From: Bacteroidia bacterium
Lineage (GTDB): Bacteria > Bacteroidota > Bacteroidia > UKL13-3
Length of the DNA stretch: 64,000 nucleotides
Direction: 5' to 3'
Assembly: GCA_025454875.1 (NCBI GenBank)
Contig: JALONP010000006.1
Location: 1-64,000, forward strand
Shown here one piece after another: positions 49,627 to 58,500 of the stretch (positions within the stretch are counted from its first letter, which is position 1; every line of letters begins with the position of its first letter). The position numbers and the translations under genes were made by a program. Under the pieces are notes generated by a model. The model worked only from the letters and a program-made list of their open reading frames with translations. It ran no database searches and was not told the origin of the DNA.

Positions 49627-49732
49627 GATTCCGCGGCACGCTGCGCGTGCCGCGGAATCGGCTTAGCGGGCGAAGCGGCATCCTGTTGCGAAGCAACAGA
49701 TACAGCAAAGCACGCGACCTTGCGCAGCAAGG
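49627..49732. repeat. Tandem array of GC-rich hairpins (REP/BIME-like)
   Basis: GATTCCGCGGCACGC-TGC-GCGTGCCGCGGAATC (49627..49659), imperfect GCTTAGC/GCGAAGC (49661..49676), CTGTTGC-GAA-GCAACAG (49683..49699), CCTTGC-GCA-GCAAGG (49718..49732). Confidence 0.8.
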
Positions 49733-49806
49733 GAAGCCCAAAAAAGCTAAGCTGATGTTGATATTTTATACAAGTGCTGCACGCTGAATTATTGTACTTT
49801 TACCGC

Positions 49807-52107
49807 GTGGATTATCTAAGTGTATTAAACGAAAGTCAACGCGAGGCAGTGTTGCAAACAGAAGGTGCGGTGATGATTGTGGCGGGTGCCGGATCGGGAA
49901 AAACAAGAGTACTTACATACAGGATTGCGCACCTATTGCAAAAGGGTGTAGATCCATTTAATATTTTGTCGTTAACCTTTACCAACAAAGCGGCTCGCGA
50001 AATGCGTGAGCGGATACATGCTGTTGCGGGTAGCGAAGCTAAAAATATTTGGATGGGTACGTTTCACTCCATTTTTGCCAAGATACTGCGTATTGAAAGT
50101 GATAAACTCGGGTACCCTCGAAACTTTACCATATATGATACAGACGATGCCAAAAGCTTATTAAAAAGCATTGTAAATGAACTAAAGTTAGACGACAAAG
50201 TATACAAACCCGGCATCTTGTACAACCGCATTTCGGCCGCAAAAAATGCATTGATTAAAGCTGCTGCGTACAATGCGGATAGCGAAAATACTCTGTATGA
50301 CGAGGCTTCGGGACGACCTAAATTTGGCGTAATCTACAGCATGTATGAGGCACGTTGTTTTAGAGCAGGTGCGATGGACTTTGATGATTTACTTGTGAAA
50401 ATGTTTGACTTGCTCAACAACTACAATGATGTATTAAACAAGTACCAACGAATGTTTCAATACATTATGGTTGATGAGTTTCAGGATACCAACCATGCAC
50501 AGTATGCCATTATTAGGAAGCTTGCCAATATGCATCAGAATATTGCAGTAGTTGGTGATGACGCCCAAAGTATTTACGCATTTAGAGGAGCAACCATCCA
50601 AAACATTTTAAACTTTAACCGCGATTTTCCAGATGTAAAGGTGGTGAGGTTGGAACAAAACTACCGCAGTACTAAAACGATTGTAAACGCGGCCAATTCC
50701 ATCATTAAACAAAATAAAGACCAAATAGAAAAAAAGGTGTGGACCGAAAACCACCTTGGAGATAAAATTCGTGTGTTTAGGGCACTCACCGATAATGAAG
50801 AAGGAAAAATGGTGGCTTCGTCAGTGTTTCAAGAAAAGATGAACGCCCATTTGGCCAATAAAGATTTTGCCATTTTGTACCGCACCAATGCACAAAGCAG
50901 GGCAATGGAAGAGGCGCTTCGCAAACTCAATATTCCTTACCGAATTTATGGTGGACAATCTTTTTACCAACGCAAAGAAATTAAAGATTTACTCGCCTAC
51001 TTTAGGGTGGTGATTAACCCAAATGATGAAGAAGCTTTAAAACGCATTATTAACTATCCAACTCGGGGCATAGGAAAAACAACACTTGATCATCTGATTG
51101 TGCTTGCCGAAACACATCAAACAAGCTGGTGGTCGATAATGGAACAAGCTCACCAATATGGCTTAAAAGCAGCAGGCTTGCTGCAAGACTTTGTGATGAT
51201 GGTAAAAAGCTTTCAAGTGTTATTGCCTAAAAATGCATATGATGTGGCCATGCACATTGCCAAACAAAGTGGCCTTTTAAAAAACCTATACGAAGACAAA
51301 ACAGTAGAAGGTATTGCACGTTACGAAAACATTGAAGAATTGCTGAATGGTATTAAAGAGTTTAGTGTAGAAGAAACTGCGGATGACGATGGAGTATTGC
51401 GCCCAAATACCTTAGCCGGATTTTTAGAAAACGTAGCCCTCTTAACTGATGCCGATAAGGAAACAGATGACGACAATGACAAGGTGAGTTTAATGACCAT
51501 CCATGCAAGCAAAGGACTTGAGTTTAAACAAGTATATGTTGTAGGATTGGAGGAAAACTTGTTTCCATCGCAACTCTCCTTAAACAGCCGGTCGGAATTG
51601 GAAGAAGAGCGCAGGTTGTTTTATGTAGCGCTTACCCGAGCCATGCAAAAACTGACCTTATCATTCGCTACTTCGCGGTTTAAGTTTGGCACGATGATTA
51701 ACAGTGAACCAAGTCGGTTTTTGCAAGAACTAGACCCACAGTATTTGCAAATAGAAGGTATGGTAAATAGGCAACCTGCACCTCAACAAAATAGTTACGG
51801 CAAACCATATGGAAGTTATGGTAAACGGCCTGCCGAAAGTGCGCCTGCCTCACCATCGGTTCCAAAAAACTTTAAGCCTATTCAAAAAGCAACACCAGCA
51901 CCTTCTGCCATAGATCCTAATTTTATTGGTGATGATACAAGCAACTTGGTTGCGGGGCAGCAAGTAGAACATGCGCGGTTTGGCAAAGGACAAGTGCTTG
52001 GCATAGAGGGTGCAGGTGAAAGTAAAAAGGCACATATAGAATTTACCAATGGCCATGGAAAAAAAACCATCGTGCTCAAATTTGCCAAATTGAAAATACT
52101 ATCTTAG
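49807..52107 (+). CDS. ATP-dependent DNA helicase UvrD/PcrA
   Basis: LNESQREAVLQTEGAVMIVAGAGSGKTRVL, VDEFQDTNHAQ, GDDAQSIYAFRGA, TIHASKGLEFKQVYV; GTG start at 49807 preferred over track start 49774. Confidence 0.94.
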   Translation: MDYLSVLNESQREAVLQTEGAVMIVAGAGSGKTRVLTYRIAHLLQKGVDPFNILSLTFTNKAAREMRERIHAVAGSEAKNIWMGTFHSIFAKILRIESDKLGYPRNFTIYDTDDAKSLLKSIVNELKLDDKVYKPGILYNRISAAKNALIKAAAYNADSENTLYDEASGRPKFGVIYSMYEARCFRAGAMDFDDLLVKMFDLLNNYNDVLNKYQRMFQYIMVDEFQDTNHAQYAIIRKLANMHQNIAVVGDDAQSIYAFRGATIQNILNFNRDFPDVKVVRLEQNYRSTKTIVNAANSIIKQNKDQIEKKVWTENHLGDKIRVFRALTDNEEGKMVASSVFQEKMNAHLANKDFAILYRTNAQSRAMEEALRKLNIPYRIYGGQSFYQRKEIKDLLAYFRVVINPNDEEALKRIINYPTRGIGKTTLDHLIVLAETHQTSWWSIMEQAHQYGLKAAGLLQDFVMMVKSFQVLLPKNAYDVAMHIAKQSGLLKNLYEDKTVEGIARYENIEELLNGIKEFSVEETADDDGVLRPNTLAGFLENVALLTDADKETDDDNDKVSLMTIHASKGLEFKQVYVVGLEENLFPSQLSLNSRSELEEERRLFYVALTRAMQKLTLSFATSRFKFGTMINSEPSRFLQELDPQYLQIEGMVNRQPAPQQNSYGKPYGSYGKRPAESAPASPSVPKNFKPIQKATPAPSAIDPNFIGDDTSNLVAGQQVEHARFGKGQVLGIEGAGESKKAHIEFTNGHGKKTIVLKFAKLKILS

Positions 52108-52183
52108 TTGTGAACTAAAAACTGCTTCGGATAGGTCTAATTGGTGTTGAAAATTTCCTTACCTAAATTGACTACAGGAGCCC

Positions 52184-52191
52184 TACTTTTG
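52184..52191 (+). promoter_or_regulatory. Putative -7 box TACTTTTG seven bases upstream of recN ATG
   Basis: TAnnTTTG match at 52184..52191; ATG at 52199. Confidence 0.45.
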
Positions 52192-52198
52192 AACCATT

Positions 52199-53851
52199 AT
52201 GTTGCAATCATTACAGATTCGAAACTATGCGATTATTGAGTCAGTAGATATTCAATTTGACTCAAAATTGAATATTATCACTGGCGAAACAGGTGCGGGT
52301 AAATCAATCGTAATGGGTGCACTGGGATTGATTCTAGGAGAGCGTGCCGATACCAAAATTTTGTACACGCCAGAAGATAAATGTGTGGTAGAAGGTGTTT
52401 TTGATATTGGAGCTTACAAACTGAATGCTTTTTTTGAAGCAAATGAGTTGGATTATGACCATTCATGCATTGTACGGAGGGAAATTGCACCCAATGGCAA
52501 ATCGAGGGCATTTGTAAACGATACGCCTGTAACCGTTTCGTTGTTAAAAGAATTGGGAAGCCAACTGATTGATATTGTATCGCAACACCAAACATTGGAA
52601 TTAAATGACGAAGGGTTTCAGTTAAACTTAATTGATGCCATTGCTGAAAATGGTGAGGCATTGCAAGCGTATGAAGTGCAATACAAACGTTTTAAACAAC
52701 TCGAAAAAGAGCTAAAGAACTTGCAAGAACGCGAAACAAAAGCACGTGCTGACGAAGATTATATTCGCTACCAACTTACTGAACTGACTGAAGCCAATGT
52801 GCAAGCAGACGAACAGTTACGACTAGAACAGCAACTTGATGTATTGAGCAATGCTGAAAAGATACAGCAAGCTGCTTCTTCGGCAGCGCATGCATTAAAC
52901 GAAAGTGAGCAAAGCATTGCAGATGGCTTGCAACAAATAAAAGCTACGCTATTGCCCTCGGCTAAACACCACCAAGGCATTGCTTCGTTACTCACTCGTT
53001 TTGAATCGGCTGTTATCGAACTAACGGATATTGCTGCTGAACTTGAAACCATAGCTGAAAACACACATGCCGATCCTGCTATGTTATTGCAAACTGAAGA
53101 TCGGTTGCAAGTGTTGGTTGCTTTGCAAAAAAAACACAGGGTGCTTAACAATGCAGAATTGCTTGAAGTGCAAGCGCAGTTGGAGCAACAACTCGCTGGT
53201 TTAGGCAGTTTGCAAACAGCCATTCTCGAATTGGAACAGCAACTCAAAACAAATGAACAGGATTTGGTGAAACGTGCACAAGCACTTTCCAATAAACGGA
53301 AACAAACCATTCCGTATATTGAAAAGGAAATCCACCAATTGTTTGAGCAAGTAGAAATGCCAGACGCCCGTATTCAAATTGTACACGAGCAATTAACAGC
53401 ACTTGGCAGTAGCGGTACCGACTCTATTCAACTTCTATTTGCTGCAAACAAAGGCCAATCATTTCAACCCATTCGCAAAGTAGCATCAGGTGGAGAGTTA
53501 AGCAGATTGATGCTTTGCATCAAATCACTGATTGCAAACAAAGTGGCATTGCCTAGCATTGTGTTTGATGAAATCGACACTGGAATTTCGGGTGAGGCCG
53601 CCATTAAAGTTTCGAAGGTAATGAAATCCCATGCTGCACATCACCAGGTAATTGCCATCACCCATTTACCTCAAATTGCAGGGAAAGCTGATGCTCATTT
53701 TTTTGTTTCGAAAACAAGTGAAGCTGACAAAACCACTACCCAAATAAGGCGTTTAAACCAACAAGAGCGCTTATCAGAAATTGCCCGAATGTTACATGGC
53801 GCTAACCCTTCACCAAAGGTATTGGCTGCAGCTAAGGAACTGATTGCCTAA
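52199..53851 (+). CDS. recN: DNA repair protein RecN
   Basis: LQSLQIRNYAIIESVDIQFDSKLNIITGETGAGKSIVMGALGLILGERAD; VASGGELSRLMLCIKSL; IVFDEIDTGISGEAA. Confidence 0.97.
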   Translation: MLQSLQIRNYAIIESVDIQFDSKLNIITGETGAGKSIVMGALGLILGERADTKILYTPEDKCVVEGVFDIGAYKLNAFFEANELDYDHSCIVRREIAPNGKSRAFVNDTPVTVSLLKELGSQLIDIVSQHQTLELNDEGFQLNLIDAIAENGEALQAYEVQYKRFKQLEKELKNLQERETKARADEDYIRYQLTELTEANVQADEQLRLEQQLDVLSNAEKIQQAASSAAHALNESEQSIADGLQQIKATLLPSAKHHQGIASLLTRFESAVIELTDIAAELETIAENTHADPAMLLQTEDRLQVLVALQKKHRVLNNAELLEVQAQLEQQLAGLGSLQTAILELEQQLKTNEQDLVKRAQALSNKRKQTIPYIEKEIHQLFEQVEMPDARIQIVHEQLTALGSSGTDSIQLLFAANKGQSFQPIRKVASGGELSRLMLCIKSLIANKVALPSIVFDEIDTGISGEAAIKVSKVMKSHAAHHQVIAITHLPQIAGKADAHFFVSKTSEADKTTTQIRRLNQQERLSEIARMLHGANPSPKVLAAAKELIA

Positions 53852-53933
53852 TCAGAATGTTTCCACAAATGGTTCACATTGAATTGAACCCTCACTTTTT
53901 TTGTTACTTTCACCTCATAATGCATTGATTGTT

Positions 53934-54677
53934 ATGAAAAACCTTTTTTTTACATTTTTGCTTTGCGCAGCAATTGGCCCTTTTGCCATTGCCCAAAATA
54001 AAACCCAACCCGCACCCAAACCAGCACCAAAGGGACCACCACCGTATGTACTCAAAAAAGATTTTGAACCAATTGTAGCTGACTTGCAATCAAAAATTGC
54101 GGCTGCGCAACAAACAGCAGCTTCAGTAAGACGCAGTGTAGACGGGAGGTTTGACCAACTAACTCAGATTGACAGTCAACTTACTGCAATACAAGAAGTA
54201 TTAAACTCGGCTAGTTTTCAAATTGCCATGAATGCGGATTCGTTGAAGGAGACACGCTACTCTGTAGAATCGCTCGATAGAAAACTAACAGAACAACTGG
54301 CAACCATTATTGACCAACAACAAAAAGACCGCAGCCAATCACTGTTGTTCTTAATCATTGCATTAGGCGCAAGTGTGGTGCTGTTTGGAATTGTATTGTG
54401 GTTATTGTTTAACAAACTGAGTGTGTTGGCAAAACAATTGCACCAAAACGAACAAGTGCTTAAATCAAACCTTGCAAGCACAACAGAGCGTTTGCAAAAA
54501 GAACTTAAAGCAGAATTGCAAGGAACAGAGTCACGGATGCTACAAGATATCAGCATGGTTAAAAGAGAGTTAAGTGCTCCCCTACCTGCCTTGCAGCAAC
54601 AACTTCAAACGATAGAGTCGCGGTTAATTGCAATTGAAGAAGCAAAGACCGACTCCAATTCGGATACCATTATTTAA
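53934..54677 (+). CDS. Secreted/membrane coiled-coil protein of unknown function
   Basis: Signal peptide MKNLFFTFLLCAAIGPFAIAQ, Pro-rich linker, coiled coil, TM LLFLIIALGASVVLFGIVLWLLF, coiled coil. Confidence 0.6.
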   Translation: MKNLFFTFLLCAAIGPFAIAQNKTQPAPKPAPKGPPPYVLKKDFEPIVADLQSKIAAAQQTAASVRRSVDGRFDQLTQIDSQLTAIQEVLNSASFQIAMNADSLKETRYSVESLDRKLTEQLATIIDQQQKDRSQSLLFLIIALGASVVLFGIVLWLLFNKLSVLAKQLHQNEQVLKSNLASTTERLQKELKAELQGTESRMLQDISMVKRELSAPLPALQQQLQTIESRLIAIEEAKTDSNSDTII

Positions 54678-55036
54678 GCTTGCTCTCGGTTTACGGTTTC
54701 AATAGAAAAAGCCGGAACGCAGCAACTCCAATATTCGCAGGGTTCTGCAAAAGGGTTGGAATACCTCACACGGGTACCTTTTCGAATTAGGATGCTTTGT
54801 CCCGCTTGCACAACGATGGTTTCGCCATCAACCTCAAATTGTTTTTTACCTGTAACCACCATGGTTACTTCATCAAATGCTGGCGTTTGAAATGGTTCAC
54901 TCCAACCTGGCGGGGCAATCATTTTTGCAATTGAAAAGTTGGCATCGCCTGTGCTTGCCAACCCATAATGTTCGGCAATTGATTTGCCATCTGTAGTAGG
55001 TACAATAAACGGGTTTTGTTGCTGTATATATGCCAT
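54674..55036 (-). CDS. Small cupin-domain protein
   Basis: SIAKMIAPPGWSEPFQTPAFDEVTMVVTGKKQFEVDGETIVVQAGQSILIRKGTRVRYSNP. Confidence 0.88.
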   Translation of the reverse strand: MAYIQQQNPFIVPTTDGKSIAEHYGLASTGDANFSIAKMIAPPGWSEPFQTPAFDEVTMVVTGKKQFEVDGETIVVQAGQSILIRKGTRVRYSNPFAEPCEYWSCCVPAFSIETVNREQA

Positions 55037-55138
55037 TCTTGCTTTTGTTAATTCAAAGAAGATTAATAAAAGAATAGAGAATATCGTGTTACTAGTAAAA
55101 TTATTTACATTCTTAATATAGAGTTAACTTGACTTAAT

Positions 55139-58100
55139 TTATCTGTAAGTTGAAGCTCTTTGCTCAAAGTATATTTTGTTAACTCCTGTACCATTATTAT
55201 CTATCCAGTCCAGAAACTCTTGGTTACTATTTAAATCTTCAATGTATTTTTTCTCATGTTCAGTTTCATCACAGAGTCTCCAAACAAATGAAGAATAACG
55301 AAATAAATTTAACAACTTGTCAAATCGATTTTGCTTTGACCAATATCGCCAAGCTAGATTATGGCACTTCGTAAGTAACGATGATAATCTTTGGTAAAAA
55401 GAATAGCTATATGAAATATCTAGGCCTAACAAATCTTCTTCGCCAATTTTATCAATATCTTTAGTTTCAAATATGATTCTTGCTTTTGCTACAAAAGCCC
55501 TAACTTTAGTATATGGGTTATTCTTTGACTCTTGTATTATCTTATCCAGTTGTTTTAATTGATTCTCATTAACTTGATTCCTACATATATCTAGCACCAT
55601 ATTCGCTTTAAGAGTTTTATATCCAAATTTCTCTGCTTTATTCTTAATGAAATTTAATTTCTTGTTTTTCTCTTCCACATCCTCGATAAATTGAGCTATC
55701 ACTGATTCTGCTGAGAGATATACACAACTGTCTTTATCCTTTTCTTCTTTCTTTATTTGATTAGCGTATCTTAGTGCTTCCTCTTTATTCTCCTTACTCT
55801 CATAGGCGTATGCGATAGAAAGTCTCACCTCATTTTTAGTTTTTTTGCTTAAAGCAATACTTTCATCATCACAAATTGATTTAAGTATTGGAATAGCTTT
55901 ACTGTGAATTGATGTCATACGTAAACTTTCCCCTAATTCTCTTAGCAATTGCGCTTGAATGGACTCAATATCAGTAAATGAAACATCTTTTATGAGCAAT
56001 AAGATTTCTTCCGTTAAGGAAATTGCGTCCTTATAAGCACCTCTCTCAGAAAAATAGTCAATTAGTGACAATGCGATTCTGCACATCCTAACTGTTTCAA
56101 TTTCATTTTGATTATTAATACTGTACGACAAAATAAATCTAAGTGCAATTTGTAAATTTTGGTGTATGATGAGGTCTAATTCCGCTTCTTTAGAATGAGG
56201 GTATTTAATTTGGTTTCGCCAATTATTACCAAGATATAAGCTACATGAATTTTTATATACGTCCGCCTTTTCAGTCTCAGAAAACAAAGAAATAACATGA
56301 TCGCGAATTATTCGTGGTACCTTTATGATTTTTACTATTTCACTGTCTGGACTAGCCTCGCCTAGAATTGAGTTAACTTGAACTGTTTCTACGAGTTGAT
56401 TGTTTAACAAAAAAGCAACATCGCTGGGGTGAAAAGGACTATTCGTATCAAAACGTCTAATTCTTTCAAAGGTTTCTCCATTGTGCAGTAATGATAGAAT
56501 TGATAGCAGCTTGAATCTCCTAACACTAATTTTACTGTCGTCATTACTAAGATTTTTTATTTCATTCACAATAGTCTTAGATAAGGTATTAGAAACATTT
56601 TCGTGAGTTAGATTTTCGAAATCCATTTCTCCAAGATCTGATAACGGTCTAAATTTTAGCTGCTCTATAACTTTATCAATGATTAAAGGAATGCCGCTTG
56701 ATATTCGATGAATTTTTTCATAATCATGTATAGTGAATGAACTTTGCAATTCCTGAGAGTCTTCAATGTAGTATTTTATATCGGTTGTATCTAAAGGTGT
56801 TAGCTTGATATAGTTTAGATAATCATCAATTGGGCTGGTCTCCGATACTAAAATAATTTTCAAGTTAGGACTGAAATCGAAAATTGTTTCTGTAAATTTC
56901 CGTAAATCATGGCTCTTATTGATTAGTATTTCTTGTATGTTTTTAAAAACTAAAAGCGGTCTATCTAACGAATTTATTATATCAAAGAATTGTGTTATGC
57001 TTTGGGAAAATGTTGCTTTAAATGTTTCAATAAGCTGATCTATATCTGAAACACCATCGCAATTTAAAGAAAAACAGTTTTCTGGGTTTATATTAGCTTC
57101 ACTCAGTATTGATGATATAAACTCATGCTCCTCCAACCCATAAGATGTTACAAGCCAACAGAAGTTGTTTTTTGTTAAATTGTTAATTGAGGACTTCCGA
57201 ACTTCATATCTAATCTTTTTATGTGAATTTAATTCCTTAAATGTAGTACGCACTAGCACCTTATCTGAAACCTTATCTCCATTAAATAAATTACCTGCCC
57301 TTAACCCGATACCTATTTCTTGGCTTTGATTATTGAGTGTGTTGTTTGATAATATTTCTGTTAAAGATGACGTCCCTTTTTCTAGATTAAACTCTTCATT
57401 CTGAGTTATCTTGATTCCCGAGTTAGTTTGTAACGATATTCGCGGCCATATAGTTCGAGTAATTATATCATTATCCAATGCATAAACACCTGCTGTATAA
57501 CCATGGATTCTTTCAGTTTTCGCTTGCTCTTCGAAATATTGAAGACCAAACAATGAAGGTGAGATAAATTGTCTTTGAGGTGAGAAGCCATTCTGTGAAG
57601 AATTTATATAAGATGGAAGATGCATGTGTCCGCTTAAGTGATCAATAAAGGTCCCTCCACAATAAATCTCTTTATTATAATCATTTAATGATTTAGGTTC
57701 GAACCATTCTTTAGAATGATGAGTTAATAGTATTGAAATGTCTTGTTTAGCTAACCATTCGAAGTAATTTTCCTTGAATAGCTTCTGTATTTGGTTCCGA
57801 TATATTCCAAGCCTATTTTTAAAATCTCCGTTAATTAATTGTAAGAATGACGAATTCAAACCGACAACACCAAGTTTAAGACCATTTACTTCTATGCTAC
57901 AATAAAAGTCCCCGGGTAAAAAACCTGTGGTTATCTCTGGCTTTCTAAATTTCGTATCAATGTACCAACTTGAGTAGTTATTAAATCTCTTTCTTACAAA
58001 ATTTACATATTCATTGGGCTCAGTCCAGAAATAATCATTTCTAATATCTTCATTAATCCAATTAGTCAAAACTTTCTGCTCAGGGCTATTAACATTACCT

Positions 58101-58390
58101 TCTCTTTCTAAATCATGATTACCAGGAACACAAAGTAAATATGGATTATAGTTAAAACTGTTGAACAATTCCCATAATTCTGATAAGAACTCCTCTACTT
58201 GAGCATACTCTTCAGAGATTCCAGTTTGAACCAAATCTCCAGTAAAAAAAATTACATCCAAGCCTTCTACTCTGGATAAGATGAACTTTATATCTTCAAA
58301 AAGCACTTTCTTAGTTTGCGATAACAAGCCGGTTTGCAACTTATCTCCAATGTGTAAATCCGAAATATGTAAGTATCTTATTTTCTTCAT
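55139..58390 (-). CDS. Metallophosphoesterase-STAND(NB-ARC-like)-helical repeat (TPR-like) fusion protein; putative conflict/defence effector
   Basis: 1083 aa. MPE motifs: DLHIGD (aa 11-16), GDL (51-53), GNHD (90-93), THH (223-225), GHMH (254-257). STAND-like core: FCWLVTSYGLEEHEF (410-424), RPLLVFKNIQEIL (477-489), LKIILVSETSP (510-520), IKLTPLDTTDIKYYI (528-542), SSGIPLIIDKVIEQL (564-578). Helical repeats over about the last 360 aa. Confidence 0.8.
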   Translation of the reverse strand: MKKIRYLHISDLHIGDKLQTGLLSQTKKVLFEDIKFILSRVEGLDVIFFTGDLVQTGISEEYAQVEEFLSELWELFNSFNYNPYLLCVPGNHDLEREGNVNSPEQKVLTNWINEDIRNDYFWTEPNEYVNFVRKRFNNYSSWYIDTKFRKPEITTGFLPGDFYCSIEVNGLKLGVVGLNSSFLQLINGDFKNRLGIYRNQIQKLFKENYFEWLAKQDISILLTHHSKEWFEPKSLNDYNKEIYCGGTFIDHLSGHMHLPSYINSSQNGFSPQRQFISPSLFGLQYFEEQAKTERIHGYTAGVYALDNDIITRTIWPRISLQTNSGIKITQNEEFNLEKGTSSLTEILSNNTLNNQSQEIGIGLRAGNLFNGDKVSDKVLVRTTFKELNSHKKIRYEVRKSSINNLTKNNFCWLVTSYGLEEHEFISSILSEANINPENCFSLNCDGVSDIDQLIETFKATFSQSITQFFDIINSLDRPLLVFKNIQEILINKSHDLRKFTETIFDFSPNLKIILVSETSPIDDYLNYIKLTPLDTTDIKYYIEDSQELQSSFTIHDYEKIHRISSGIPLIIDKVIEQLKFRPLSDLGEMDFENLTHENVSNTLSKTIVNEIKNLSNDDSKISVRRFKLLSILSLLHNGETFERIRRFDTNSPFHPSDVAFLLNNQLVETVQVNSILGEASPDSEIVKIIKVPRIIRDHVISLFSETEKADVYKNSCSLYLGNNWRNQIKYPHSKEAELDLIIHQNLQIALRFILSYSINNQNEIETVRMCRIALSLIDYFSERGAYKDAISLTEEILLLIKDVSFTDIESIQAQLLRELGESLRMTSIHSKAIPILKSICDDESIALSKKTKNEVRLSIAYAYESKENKEEALRYANQIKKEEKDKDSCVYLSAESVIAQFIEDVEEKNKKLNFIKNKAEKFGYKTLKANMVLDICRNQVNENQLKQLDKIIQESKNNPYTKVRAFVAKARIIFETKDIDKIGEEDLLGLDISYSYSFYQRLSSLLTKCHNLAWRYWSKQNRFDKLLNLFRYSSFVWRLCDETEHEKKYIEDLNSNQEFLDWIDNNGTGVNKIYFEQRASTYR

Positions 58391-58500
58391 TGTACAATTG
58401 CTTTATTATCTTTTATAATTTGATTTTAAATATTTTGTCTAATCAATCTGCAACTTGAATTGATTTCGTTCAATATATTGAATTCCAAAATGTTTACTAA

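Noticed and set aside
49530-49787. Three overlapping 60-66-aa ORFs (two minus, one plus)
   Set aside because: They lie across the DUF3078 terminator and hairpin array; the reading frames reflect palindromic sequence and have no domain signal.
52768-53310. 180-aa antisense ORF inside recN
   Set aside because: Cys/Ser-rich shadow ORF opposite the Gln/Leu/Glu-rich coiled coil of RecN, with no independent coding evidence.
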